DNA from: a virus
Virus record (IMG/VR): IMGVR_UViG_3300027996_002186
Location: 62,001 to 126,000 of that record
Reading direction: 5' to 3' (one strand)
Length of the DNA stretch: 64,000 bases
Shown here: positions 43,526-52,706 of the stretch, in pieces
Layout of the letters: every line of letters begins with the position of its first letter
How positions within the stretch are numbered: the first letter of the stretch is position 1
Translations under genes and position numbers: made by a program
Notes under the pieces: model-generated
The model's input: the letters and a program-made list of their open reading frames with translations, nothing else
What the model was told of the DNA's origin: nothing
Database searches by the model: none

Positions 43526-46500
43526 TTATGAGTTTTGAAACCCACCCGCGTTAATAGCTCCTGTTCTAAGTATAGTAATGTTGTTAACAATTATACCCAT
43601 ACCTTTGATTGGTTCTACATAAGTATCAATAACACCAATTTGGTTATCAATAATTTCAGATGTGTTATTCTCTTCATCCATTTTGTTAAAGAAGTTGTAT
43701 AAACCATTCTTACTTACATAAGTTTCACAAATAACATCTGCTCTAAGTTTAATTTCTGCTCTTACATCAGGAGTGTTAAACTTCCATTGGTAGTCTAATA
43801 ACATTCTTGATAATTCTCTTTCAAGTTCAATAAGTACTTCTCTTACGTGTATGTAAGAAAGAGCTGATTTATAAAGAGTTTGAGCTGTATTCTCAGTTTC
43901 AATTTGGTAACCTCTATTTCTCTTGAATACAATTGGATTCATTTGAGCTTGATTCAAGTATTCGATGTCTTCTTGTGTGAAGTCCATTTCTATACCAGAA
44001 GTGTTAGTAATCTTACCATTTGTTACACCAGCTGCTATTGTCCAAGGAGTAACAGATGTTATATTAGAAATATGCTTTCTCATATAAGTTGTTGCTACAA
44101 AGGATGCAGGTGGGAATTCTAATGGTCTACCATTATCATTCACCGTAACATAAGGTGTGAAATAACCAACAGTAGTTGTACCTGCTCCATCACCGAATGA
44201 GTAAAGGAATGCTGGGTTACTTTCTGGGTCACCTCCACTTGCTACATATTTAACTTGTAATGTACCTTCTGAATTAACAAATGATGGAGAAGATGAATTT
44301 TTGAACGATCTAAGTGATGGCATATTTAAGAAACCAAAGGCATCTAATCTATCACCACATATATCAACTAATTGTTGTTTTGATCTTTCGGTTAATCCTA
44401 ATCCAAATGAGTCAATTAAATATCTAAAGTCTAATGCTTCTTTGTTAATTAAAGCTTTGAACATTGGAGTTCCTTTAGCTACTAAGTTAAGTACTTGATT
44501 TTGTTTATCTTCTGTTCCATCAGGTAAAGAAGCTTGTCTAACCTTGAATCCTTTCATAGTGATAGCTTTGTATGTTGTCGCATATTGGTCAACTGATACA
44601 TATCTCATTGTTTGTACATCACCATTAAAAACATAAGTAGCTATTCTAGAATCACAAGATATTTCAGTTAAACTAGCATCACCTACATATTGTCTCTTAC
44701 TAAGAATTCTTGTTAATCTTCTTGGTACTTCACCAACTGCAAGAGTTGTAGGGTCATAATAAGCTTCTAAGAAATCACCAACTTTTATTTCGGTGTATCT
44801 AGAACCATCTATTAATATCTTATTTGGTATTTGAATATATCCAGTAGGTAATTCTACTTCAACTGTTTGTTTGAAGTTTGTTTTACCTGATTGTATATAA
44901 AATGTGTTATTAGCTTGTATATCAACTGCTTCAGTTGCTAGTAATAACTCATCCATAAATTGAACATTCAATACGCCATCGTTATCAAGATATAATTTAA
45001 GGTAGTGTCTTCTAGAAGAATAGTTATAAACTATACTCTGTGAGAATAAAGTTTCAGTCTCTACTTCCTCAGTTACTTGATAAGCGTAGAATGTACCGCC
45101 TAGAATACCATATCCTAATTTTACAGCCAATTCATTTGGAGTATCTCCTGGCTCTACTGAGTTTCCTACTATTGTAAATGTTCCTTTATTTACTTTCGAA
45201 GTAGGGAACAATAATTGCTCAAATGTTTGTAAATCAATTTCATCAGAGAAGGACGCGACACTTGAATCAAATACGATATAATCATATCCAGCGTATGATG
45301 AAGTAGCTGATGTAGCATTTTCACCATCGATAAATGATATATCAACTGTTGTTCCAAGAACATTAGTAGCACTCGCACTATTATCAACATAAAGTCTATT
45401 ATCATAAAAGAAATCTTTTGTGTTAATAACACCATCATAGTATTTACCATAAAGGTTAGAGTATTTAGCTACTACCCCAGAAGCTGGTGTCGAGACTAAA
45501 TCAGTTGTTGTTACTTCGTCAGTACCTAATATAAACTCATTATCTTCTGTATAGAATACTAATAAACCATCAGTTATTACATTTACTAATTCAACTGTTG
45601 TTAATCCAGTATTTAATGTGAATGATTTATTTTCTAATGTAGAAGTAACAATATCAGTTATAGTCATTAATCCCAAACTAACTTTAGTCATTGAATTATC
45701 CAATAACATAGTCATTTTATTTTTATTAGGACTATCAATCAGATTAACCAATCTGTTATACATTTTGAATCTTCTATATTGTTCGTAGTTTTTAACATCT
45801 GATTTTGTATTAGTTCCTAAAAATTCAATTTTTAATGAACCACTTCCTAAATCAGTTATTGAATAATCGGTACCTAATCTAAAATCAAGGTAATCGAATG
45901 TCCCGCTATCACCAACTGTTACATCAGTTACTCCACTCGATATGGCTGTTACGCTATCAATTGAACCTTGATAGACAGTAAAATCTATATACCCAAGTAT
46001 AATATCACTTGTGTTAACCGATGGGTTAACATTAGGAGTTAAGCTATTTACTAATACAACCTCACCAGTAGCGTCTAATACAAATGTTGATGTATAAGAT
46101 GCTGTTGAGCTTGTATATGTATAATCACTAGCACTTATAGTAAGTGATGTAGTTCCTGATACCGGAATATGAGTATCACCTATTACTGCGAATGCGTTTG
46201 TTCCAGTAACATACTCTATTACTAAAGATGCTGATGATCCTGTTATTGGTGTAGATCTAGTAACATTATAAACAGACCCTTCACCGAAAAATCCAGTTCT
46301 ATTATTACCATTCTCCAATATTCCACTTGATAATGGTCCAATAGAACCATTTATCGGACCATCAAATGCATGTGATGCTTGACTTCCGTATGCTGAATAT
46401 GTTCCTAACATAGCAGTTACGTTACCTGGTAAATCAAGAGGTGTATTTGTCATCACCACTGATTCTGCGATTGTTTCCTTATATGATAAGAATTCAATAT

Positions 46501-47458
46501 CAGTTTCGTTAACACCAACTAATGTATTACCTAATAAATCAAGTAATCCTGTATAATAATCTTGTTCAACTAAATCATTGTTAAATGAACAAAATAGCCC
46601 AGTTGAATCTGTATCTCTGTTTATTGATGTTTCAATAAATATATTTCTTCCGTTTAAGTCTCTGAAATAAGGTATTAAAGATAAACCTTCGTAATAAGAA
46701 AGTAAAGTGACATTTCTATCATTAGCAAAATTACTAACTTGGTCTTTTACTAAACCAGAAGCGTTGAAATATTCACTCCATCTTGGATCAACTGCTAATT
46801 CTTGATAGTTTGACCAGTCTCCAGCAATAACAACAACATCAATTAAGTAATCTGATGCAAAATCATTAGCATTTACATAAGTTGGCATTTTCTCAACAGA
46901 ACCATACCATTCTAGTAATGTTCTATCAAAACCATTTAGTTGAGATTTGAACACAAAAGTAGTTATAGGCTTATCCGATAAATTAGTAAGATTAAATGCT
47001 CTTTCAGTATATCCTGTGTTATTTTTTGTTAAGTTGATAAATGATTCGGTATCTCTTTTCCAGAAACCTGTTGTATCAAACATTCTTCTATAAGGTCCTT
47101 CTCTCTTTATATCATTCTTGTATTCAGCAGAAGCAGATAGTGATTTATATTCAATCACATCTAAGTTATCATCTGTTAATAACAAGTTCATAGCATATAT
47201 AGGAGCAGTCTCTAACATTTTAGCAATCGTTCTGTGGAAGAAAGAACCTTTTCTTTCTAAATTACGATCTAATTGTCCAAAGATAGCTTCTAAATCTGTT
47301 ATATTAGTTAGTCTAATCGGTGTGTTAACAGGTCCTTTTCTGGATACACCCATCACAAGATTGGTAATCCCTTCAACAGTTGGACTGCTGATTACAGACG
47401 CGTCAAATTCTTCGATGAAGATTCCTGGTCTTTTGTATTTTCCAATTTGAATTGCCAT
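43526..47458 (-). CDS. gp18: Tail sheath protein (gp18-like, unusually long)
   Basis: 1310 residues. The N-terminus (GKYKRPGIFIEEFDAS, then GVSRKGPVNTPIRLTNITDL) and the C-terminus (YIHVREVLIELERELSRMLL, GIIVNNITILRTGAINAGGF) are hallmark ends of contractile sheath proteins, which form the conserved inner domain. T4 gp18 has 659 residues, so about 600 extra residues lie in the middle: Ser/Thr-rich beta-like segments with repeats such as SGTTSLTISASDYTYTSS near 430. These are probably extra surface domains projecting from the tail. Own TATATATATAC promoter element and a terminator directly after the stop, suiting an abundant late protein. Confidence 0.92.
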   Translation of the reverse strand: MAIQIGKYKRPGIFIEEFDASVISSPTVEGITNLVMGVSRKGPVNTPIRLTNITDLEAIFGQLDRNLERKGSFFHRTIAKMLETAPIYAMNLLLTDDNLDVIEYKSLSASAEYKNDIKREGPYRRMFDTTGFWKRDTESFINLTKNNTGYTERAFNLTNLSDKPITTFVFKSQLNGFDRTLLEWYGSVEKMPTYVNANDFASDYLIDVVVIAGDWSNYQELAVDPRWSEYFNASGLVKDQVSNFANDRNVTLLSYYEGLSLIPYFRDLNGRNIFIETSINRDTDSTGLFCSFNNDLVEQDYYTGLLDLLGNTLVGVNETDIEFLSYKETIAESVVMTNTPLDLPGNVTAMLGTYSAYGSQASHAFDGPINGSIGPLSSGILENGNNRTGFFGEGSVYNVTRSTPITGSSASLVIEYVTGTNAFAVIGDTHIPVSGTTSLTISASDYTYTSSTASYTSTFVLDATGEVVLVNSLTPNVNPSVNTSDIILGYIDFTVYQGSIDSVTAISSGVTDVTVGDSGTFDYLDFRLGTDYSITDLGSGSLKIEFLGTNTKSDVKNYEQYRRFKMYNRLVNLIDSPNKNKMTMLLDNSMTKVSLGLMTITDIVTSTLENKSFTLNTGLTTVELVNVITDGLLVFYTEDNEFILGTDEVTTTDLVSTPASGVVAKYSNLYGKYYDGVINTKDFFYDNRLYVDNSASATNVLGTTVDISFIDGENATSATSSYAGYDYIVFDSSVASFSDEIDLQTFEQLLFPTSKVNKGTFTIVGNSVEPGDTPNELAVKLGYGILGGTFYAYQVTEEVETETLFSQSIVYNYSSRRHYLKLYLDNDGVLNVQFMDELLLATEAVDIQANNTFYIQSGKTNFKQTVEVELPTGYIQIPNKILIDGSRYTEIKVGDFLEAYYDPTTLAVGEVPRRLTRILSKRQYVGDASLTEISCDSRIATYVFNGDVQTMRYVSVDQYATTYKAITMKGFKVRQASLPDGTEDKQNQVLNLVAKGTPMFKALINKEALDFRYLIDSFGLGLTERSKQQLVDICGDRLDAFGFLNMPSLRSFKNSSSPSFVNSEGTLQVKYVASGGDPESNPAFLYSFGDGAGTTTVGYFTPYVTVNDNGRPLEFPPASFVATTYMRKHISNITSVTPWTIAAGVTNGKITNTSGIEMDFTQEDIEYLNQAQMNPIVFKRNRGYQIETENTAQTLYKSALSYIHVREVLIELERELSRMLLDYQWKFNTPDVRAEIKLRADVICETYVSKNGLYNFFNKMDEENNTSEIIDNQIGVIDTYVEPIKGMGIIVNNITILRTGAINAGGFQNS

Positions 47459-47484
47459 AGTATTATCTTTAATTTTTTGATTTA

Positions 47485-47499
47485 GTATATATATAAAAA
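47485..47499 (-). promoter_or_regulatory. Late-type promoter motif for the sheath gene
   Basis: Minus-strand TTTTTATATATATAC, about 25 nt before the sheath ATG. Confidence 0.5.
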
Positions 47500-47518
47500 G
47501 TAAAAAATGGTATTTTTT

Positions 47519-48079
47519 CTATTTTTGCTCTTGAGATGAGAGATTTTTTACATGATCCCTCATATCTTGCTCCATTTTAACCATTTTTTCTTTGTGGTCT
47601 TTTTCTTTTCCTACTAAATCTTGTTGTATTTCACTTATTTTGCTGGATCTTTCGGACATTCTATTTTTAATATCACTTATTTTGAATTCAACAGCTTTTT
47701 TTGTTTCACTATCCTCTGATAAACCAAGAGATTGTTGTAAATCATCTAATTTTATTTTATCATTTGAATTATCATCTTGTGATTTATTTATATCCTTTTC
47801 TAACTTAGCTAAGTGTGCATATTCTACTAGAAAGGGATTTCTATCCTTTCCGCTCTGAACATCTGTCTCACCTAGTATCTTTTCTAGCTCTGGTTTGATA
47901 TCAGCGCCTTCTTTAGAATATAATGCATCGATTTGTGATTTCTTAGTCTTATAGTCTTTCATATTAGACATAATAGTATTCATCTTCTCTTTAGACATAA
48001 CAACGTCTGGAGTATCAGTATCTCCTATCTCAAATTCATCAGCTTCTAGAAATAATTTATACTTTTTTAGATATTTCAT
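47519..48079 (-). CDS. Coiled-coil protein with capsid-targeting-like N-terminus
   Basis: 186 residues starting MKYLKKYKLFLEADEFE, the shared motif. The rest is a long Lys/Glu-rich coiled coil (about 35-186, e.g. KISEIQQDLVGKEKDHKEK). Coiled-coil composition of this sort suits a prohead core or scaffold component. Its ATG overlaps the stop of the 948-residue gene (ATGA), so the two are co-translated. Confidence 0.5.
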   Translation of the reverse strand: MKYLKKYKLFLEADEFEIGDTDTPDVVMSKEKMNTIMSNMKDYKTKKSQIDALYSKEGADIKPELEKILGETDVQSGKDRNPFLVEYAHLAKLEKDINKSQDDNSNDKIKLDDLQQSLGLSEDSETKKAVEFKISDIKNRMSERSSKISEIQQDLVGKEKDHKEKMVKMEQDMRDHVKNLSSQEQK

Positions 48080-50922
48080 TTTTCTAAATAACCTTTTGCT
48101 TTATCAACTGATATATCACCATAAGCATTTTGTGTTGCTGATGTTGGTAGTAAGTATTGTTCACCGGAACCTTCACCTTCTTTTACATAAAATGTGTATA
48201 AATCTTCTATCTTGCCTAAGTCAACTTCTTCTGTTTTCAGTTCTGAGGAACGTTCTTTAAGAGTAGTTAAATTAATAGATTTCAATTTTAAATTGATACC
48301 TTCTTTTAAGAGACCACCTTTAGCATCGAATAATTTATTAGATATTCTAGCATAATGTATAGTAGAGTCATTATCATTTAATGATGATGATAAGTCACCT
48401 TTCATACCCTTAACATTTTCACCTTTAATATATTTACTGATGTATCCAAATGTTTTTGAATATTTCAAATAAGTAAAATCACTATCACCTGCTATTACTA
48501 TCATAAAATATGAATTATTTAGGTTAAAAATACAACCAGGTTTATCATTTACCTCTTTAGACTTTTTGAACTCAGCTATTATATTACCTTTTGTTTCATC
48601 AGCAACTTCAGCATTTCCTTCAACCTCTTTTCCACCCGTATAATCTAATTTATTTGAATCAACATCAACTTTGAAGTATTTGCTGATAAATTTATGTTGT
48701 GCGCCACCACCTTTTCCACCCGAGGACCTGTATAAAGTATCTCCGTCTAACATATCGTTCATAAATTTGAGTAGTACTTTACCACCACCTTCTACTCTAC
48801 CACTTTTCTTACCTTTATCACTAATTGATGTTGGTGAAACATTTACCCTATCATCTGCTTTACCAACTTGTATAATAGTCGATTCATCGAATAAAACTGT
48901 ATATTTTGAATCCTTTATTATATCAAGAACAGCATCTTCCCATTTGGTGAATATTCTTATGTTTCTATAAGGGCCCATTCCAACTTTAAATCCACTTGAT
49001 TCAGTATTAACCTCAGGAGATCCACTACCTATATACTCATACTCTCTGAATTTTTTATTAGATACTTTACCACCACTTCTACCCGTTGGTATTGTCTGTG
49101 ATGTGTGTAATTTATAAGCTCTGTTAAATATCTTAACAATTTCTAGTATAGGATCAATACCGTTTATTTTATATGTAGTACCCTCTTTCTCCATTTTTAC
49201 CAACCTCTGTTCCAGATTTTTAGCATCTTGTTCGGTAACAGACCATTTTCTCAAATATTCTTCACTGAAAAATTTATTCCATGGTATGGATAAATCATAT
49301 CTATTCTCTTTTTCGATAGATTGATCCTCTTTTGAAACATCTCCAGATGGTTTATCTTTTGTTGTATCATCAACCACATCTTCACCTTCCGCTTCAAATA
49401 TTTTTCTGAAACTTTTATATCTTAATAACTTACCTTCGTTTTTCTCTACCTTATCCTCTGGTTTTTCATTTTCTGTAACCTCTGGCTCCTGTTCTAAAAT
49501 AGCACTCATTGTTTCATTAAATGATTTTATTGAATTTTTCAATGCACCATCTATATCTTTCCCCCATTCATCAATTTCGGTTAAATCTCCTGATTTTGAA
49601 ACACTATATAAATTTTTAATATGATTACCAAGTGCCTCACTACCGGATAATAAACTATCTAAATTTTCTGATACTGATGTTTTCTTAATATGATCATATA
49701 GGTTTTTAACAGAAGCATATTTTTGCATCATTTCCGCGTTACCAGCTGATAATTTATTTTTATTGTCATCAGACATTTTATCATAACTTGATATCAATCC
49801 TTGTAATTCTACTAGATTATTAGGATCTTCATTCATAAAATTAAATAATGCCTTTGTAGCATTTAGAATAGGTATATTATCTTGCTTTTTATCATCAGTT
49901 CCCTCATTTAGTGAGAATTTTCTAAAACTATCGTTCATAGACTCGGCATATAATTCGGTATCTGGTACTTTATTCCATGTTTCAGCTTTAGCAACAGATT
50001 TTAGAAAACTTTCTCCTTCTTTGGATTTTTTGAAATCCTCCATAGTACCAGAATTTCCTTTTTCTGACCAAATTTTGTAAGCAACTTCCTGTTTAAATTT
50101 CTTTCTAGTATGTTCTCCTGGTTTAAGATTAGCTCCCTTACCAAGAGCTTTTTGACTTTTTAGCAACTCAGCTAGTTTTTTCTGATAAAGATCTTCACCT
50201 TTAACTCCCCATTCAAAATGAACCTGTTCGGGTTCTTCAACTTCTTTTGGAGCTGGTAATGACCTTACTGATTTAATCTTCTTAAAAGACTCTAATATAC
50301 TAGATATGGATTTTATATTTGCCATATAAAGTTGATAAGGTATTTTTTCACCATCAGTTTCCTCACCATCAGTTTCCTCATCATCAGTTTCCTCATCATC
50401 AGTTTCCTCATCATCAGTTTCCTCCATTTCTTTAAGTTCTGCTAAAAATTCAGTTAACTTTTCTAAAACTTCTTGTCTATCACCTTCACTTTCATCAGAG
50501 TATAATACCACTTCTGTTATTGCATAAATAGTTTCAGTTGTAACTCTTATTATTTCATCTAAATGATTTTTACCTTCCGCTTCAGGTTCTTTTATTGCTT
50601 TTATTAATTTCCCTATTAAAATAGAAATAGACAACATATCAATTTCTTTATTTGTTGCTTCATCAATCTCAGCTCCGTTTAATTTAGCAGTATCTACTAA
50701 ATAATCAAATTGTGTTTTTAGTCTTTTAATAACAGAGTCTATTCTAACTAAATCTATTCCTATTTGAGCCTTTCTAGCAAATGAGTGTAACATTCTTCCT
50801 AATAATGAGTCTCCCCATGCTATATCATTGGCGAATGGTCCTGCTCCTGAAACAACAGCTTCGTTAACGACTTTATATTTTGCTGACTTTAAGTATTCAG
50901 TTCTACTTGATAGATACTTCAT
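48076..50922 (-). CDS. Large internal-head-like protein with three processing-like sites
   Basis: 948 residues. It begins with a shared-motif-like stretch (MKYLSSRTEYLKSAKYKVVN) that ends V-N-E21|A22. Two more copies occur inside: SFRKFSLNE340|G341 and RYKSFRKIFEAE512|G513. Each ends in x-x-E followed by G or A, the rule for T4 prohead protease gp21 cleavage, so the protein may be a polyprotein cut into four pieces during head maturation. An acidic tandem repeat (TDDEE units, residues 169-192) precedes the first internal site. No enzymatic motif is recognised. The C-terminal third looks ordered. Coupled to the coiled-coil gene downstream. Confidence 0.5.
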   Translation of the reverse strand: MKYLSSRTEYLKSAKYKVVNEAVVSGAGPFANDIAWGDSLLGRMLHSFARKAQIGIDLVRIDSVIKRLKTQFDYLVDTAKLNGAEIDEATNKEIDMLSISILIGKLIKAIKEPEAEGKNHLDEIIRVTTETIYAITEVVLYSDESEGDRQEVLEKLTEFLAELKEMEETDDEETDDEETDDEETDGEETDGEKIPYQLYMANIKSISSILESFKKIKSVRSLPAPKEVEEPEQVHFEWGVKGEDLYQKKLAELLKSQKALGKGANLKPGEHTRKKFKQEVAYKIWSEKGNSGTMEDFKKSKEGESFLKSVAKAETWNKVPDTELYAESMNDSFRKFSLNEGTDDKKQDNIPILNATKALFNFMNEDPNNLVELQGLISSYDKMSDDNKNKLSAGNAEMMQKYASVKNLYDHIKKTSVSENLDSLLSGSEALGNHIKNLYSVSKSGDLTEIDEWGKDIDGALKNSIKSFNETMSAILEQEPEVTENEKPEDKVEKNEGKLLRYKSFRKIFEAEGEDVVDDTTKDKPSGDVSKEDQSIEKENRYDLSIPWNKFFSEEYLRKWSVTEQDAKNLEQRLVKMEKEGTTYKINGIDPILEIVKIFNRAYKLHTSQTIPTGRSGGKVSNKKFREYEYIGSGSPEVNTESSGFKVGMGPYRNIRIFTKWEDAVLDIIKDSKYTVLFDESTIIQVGKADDRVNVSPTSISDKGKKSGRVEGGGKVLLKFMNDMLDGDTLYRSSGGKGGGAQHKFISKYFKVDVDSNKLDYTGGKEVEGNAEVADETKGNIIAEFKKSKEVNDKPGCIFNLNNSYFMIVIAGDSDFTYLKYSKTFGYISKYIKGENVKGMKGDLSSSLNDNDSTIHYARISNKLFDAKGGLLKEGINLKLKSINLTTLKERSSELKTEEVDLGKIEDLYTFYVKEGEGSGEQYLLPTSATQNAYGDISVDKAKGYLEK
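50350..50424 (-). repeat. Five tandem 15-bp repeats coding for TDDEE units
   Basis: Five copies of ACCATCAGTTTCCTC or a one-base variant, in frame within the 948-residue gene, encoding the acidic TDDEE/TDGEE run. Copy number is likely to vary between relatives. Confidence 0.85.
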
Positions 50923-51088
50923 AAAAGAGTATTATTTTTTATTATATATTATTTCTACATACTCTATTTTTATTTTTATTGATATTTATCTATAAAAATT
51001 AGGTTTATCAATATATAATTACTATATTGTGTATAGAAACAATAATAATGAATTAATAATAAAGAAAAGTAATAAAAAATTAGGTTAC

Positions 51089-51119
51089 TTGGTATATTAT
51101 CCTTATATTGTATTATAAT
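51089..51119 (+). promoter_or_regulatory. Possible host-type promoter
   Basis: TTGGTA at 51089-51094 and TATAAT at 51114-51119, 19 nt apart, 22 nt before the ATG at 51141. The typical TTTAATATATA element is absent next to this start, so early expression by host polymerase is possible. The rest of the 218-nt gap before this gene is AT-rich with nothing else recognised. Confidence 0.3.
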
Positions 51120-51140
51120 CATTAAATAAAACAAACCACT

Positions 51141-51494
51141 ATGAAAAACAACATAATTTGCATCGACCTTACTAAATTCAACAACGAGAAACTTAAAGAA
51201 GTTTCTAATGAATTAAACTTATCTTATGATATTGTTTTAAACAATAAGAAAAAGGGATTCGCTAAAATTTACTTAAAAGGTATTGAAGTTATAGCATTCA
51301 CAACTAAGAAAGATAAAGGAAACATAATCTTTATGGAATCTTTCAAACTTGGATTATTATTTATGGATTCTTTCGAATTAACTGATGAGCCAATTCAGTT
51401 CGAATTAGATTCAGTTTTAGAAAAAATCACAAAGTATGGAATTGATTCTTTGAGTAAAAAAGAGAAATATTACCTTGATAACCTTTCAAAATAA
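51141..51494 (+). CDS. Hypothetical protein, possibly early
   Basis: 117 residues. The C-terminal segment LEKITKYGIDSLSKKEKYYL followed by DNLS matches the helical motif in the protein at 12.1 kb and in various Bacteroidetes proteins; the first 80 residues form an alpha/beta region (ISYDIVLNNKKKGFAKIYLK-like). The function is not known. It sits behind a long AT-rich leader with a host-type promoter candidate and is followed by a strong terminator, so it is a stand-alone unit. Confidence 0.55.
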   Translation: MKNNIICIDLTKFNNEKLKEVSNELNLSYDIVLNNKKKGFAKIYLKGIEVIAFTTKKDKGNIIFMESFKLGLLFMDSFELTDEPIQFELDSVLEKITKYGIDSLSKKEKYYLDNLSK

Positions 51495-51523
51495 GGAAAA
51501 AAACAGGAAATAGTTAATATATT

Positions 51524-51552
51524 AAAAAACCGGGATATTTCCCGGTTTTTTA
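51524..51552 (+). terminator. Terminator
   Basis: AAAACCGGGATA/TTTCCCGGTTTT stem flanked by A- and T-tracts. Confidence 0.85.
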
Positions 51553-51663
51553 ATTTTAAATAATTTTTTTTATTTACATAGTCGATTTTATTAAAAAAAA
51601 GAGGGCGGTATAATTTTCTATAAAAAATGTCGAATATATAAAGATGTAAATAATTATTAAATT

Positions 51664-51963
51664 ATGAATTTTCAAGAACTAAAGTATAACGGTAAGACTT
51701 ATACAGAATACAATCAAATCATTAAAATTATTAAAGAAGAAGGATTCTATTGGTTAATAGACTCCGAGACTGATGGTGCTATTTTAGAAATAGAGAATAA
51801 CACTCTTATATGGCACGAAGGTATTTATATGGTTGGTGATTGGGAATATGGTATATTCAAAAATGGAGGTTTCTACGGCAATTGGAAAAATGGTATCTGG
51901 GAGGATGGATATTTTAAGGGCAATTGGGAAAGTGGAATAAATTTATCAAAAAATAATGTTTAG
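51664..51963 (+). CDS. Protein with W-x-x-G-x-(W/F) repeats
   Basis: 99 residues. The C-terminal half is a run of short repeats: GDWEYGIFKNGGFYGNWKNG, then IWEDGYFKGNWESG. Such W/F-x-x-G units, similar to MORN repeats, form beta-solenoids in phage and bacterial proteins. Function unknown. The last 8 nt overlap the next gene. Confidence 0.6.
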   Translation: MNFQELKYNGKTYTEYNQIIKIIKEEGFYWLIDSETDGAILEIENNTLIWHEGIYMVGDWEYGIFKNGGFYGNWKNGIWEDGYFKGNWESGINLSKNNV

Positions 51964-52420
51964 TATTATGAGAAGAAAAAAAGATTTACTTAAAGAATTA
52001 TCAGAAATGACTTATGTTAATGATAAAGTTGTGATTAATAAAGATAGTGGTGGGTGGTTTTTTGAAATTGGTAAAGAAGTAACAACTGATGTCGCTGAAG
52101 CGGCGGTTATTCTTATGAGAGATTTTGGTTATAATCACCCAGTTTGGGAAACCGATATTATTGATGTTGAAATTGAGGAGCTAACACCTGAGAAAAGTTT
52201 GTTTTGGTTAACAGGTGGTTATAAGGAGTGGAGAAGTTTAGAACATTATAATAGACCTTGGTGTGATTGTTATTTAGACTTTCAGGAAGAATTTGGATTT
52301 TTGATTATAAATATTGTTAAAAAGGCTAATACGATGGGAGATATTAGAGATGGTTTTATTAGATATTTGAATTTGCCTGTCTTGTATGACTTTGCTATTG
52401 GTAAAGATTTTGTGAAATAA
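51956..52420 (+). CDS. Hypothetical protein (154 aa)
   Basis: Not recognised. An acidic alpha/beta protein with many Trp and Tyr residues (NHPVWETDIIDVEIEELTP, WLTGGYKEWRSLEHYNRPW). A start four codons in (MRRKKDLL) is an alternative. Overlaps the repeat-protein gene by 8 nt and ends with a terminator. Confidence 0.5.
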   Translation: MFSIMRRKKDLLKELSEMTYVNDKVVINKDSGGWFFEIGKEVTTDVAEAAVILMRDFGYNHPVWETDIIDVEIEELTPEKSLFWLTGGYKEWRSLEHYNRPWCDCYLDFQEEFGFLIINIVKKANTMGDIRDGFIRYLNLPVLYDFAIGKDFVK

Positions 52421-52423
52421 TAT

Positions 52424-52457
52424 AAAAACCCATCAATTTGATGGGTTTTCTTTTTTT
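52424..52457 (+). terminator. Terminator
   Basis: AAAACCCATCAA/TTTGATGGGTTTT stem followed by a T-rich run that also forms part of the next promoter element. Confidence 0.82.
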
Positions 52458-52465
52458 ATATATAC
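52454..52465 (+). promoter_or_regulatory. Promoter motif with 3-nt spacing to the start codon
   Basis: TTTTATATATAC ends 3 nt before the ATG at 52469. Confidence 0.5.
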
Positions 52466-52468
52466 AAT

Positions 52469-52705
52469 ATGGAATATAAAAGTGTATGTAGAAACCCTTG
52501 GTGTAAAGCACATTTTATCTATAACGATATTGATATACAAGATATTGATGGTAAGAAATTATCACCAAGTCAGTGTAAAAAGTGTGAAAGTTTTGATAGT
52601 GAATTGAGTGGTGGTGTTACTTGGACGGATAAAGAATATGAAGGGCCTCGGGATGATGGAAAACCTCATGAGATGAGCTATAAAGTAACAAATTTTAAAT
52701 TATAA
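52469..52705 (+). CDS. Small zinc-ribbon protein
   Basis: 78 residues with CRNPWC near residue 8 and CKKCESF near 36, a probable zinc site. No further domain is seen. One nt separates it from the next gene. Confidence 0.5.
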   Translation: MEYKSVCRNPWCKAHFIYNDIDIQDIDGKKLSPSQCKKCESFDSELSGGVTWTDKEYEGPRDDGKPHEMSYKVTNFKL

Positions 52706-52706
52706 T

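Noticed and set aside
43880-47450. Several frames opposite the sheath gene (43880, 44301, 47118)
   Set aside because: No promoter element, no recognisable domain; fully inside an obvious conserved gene.
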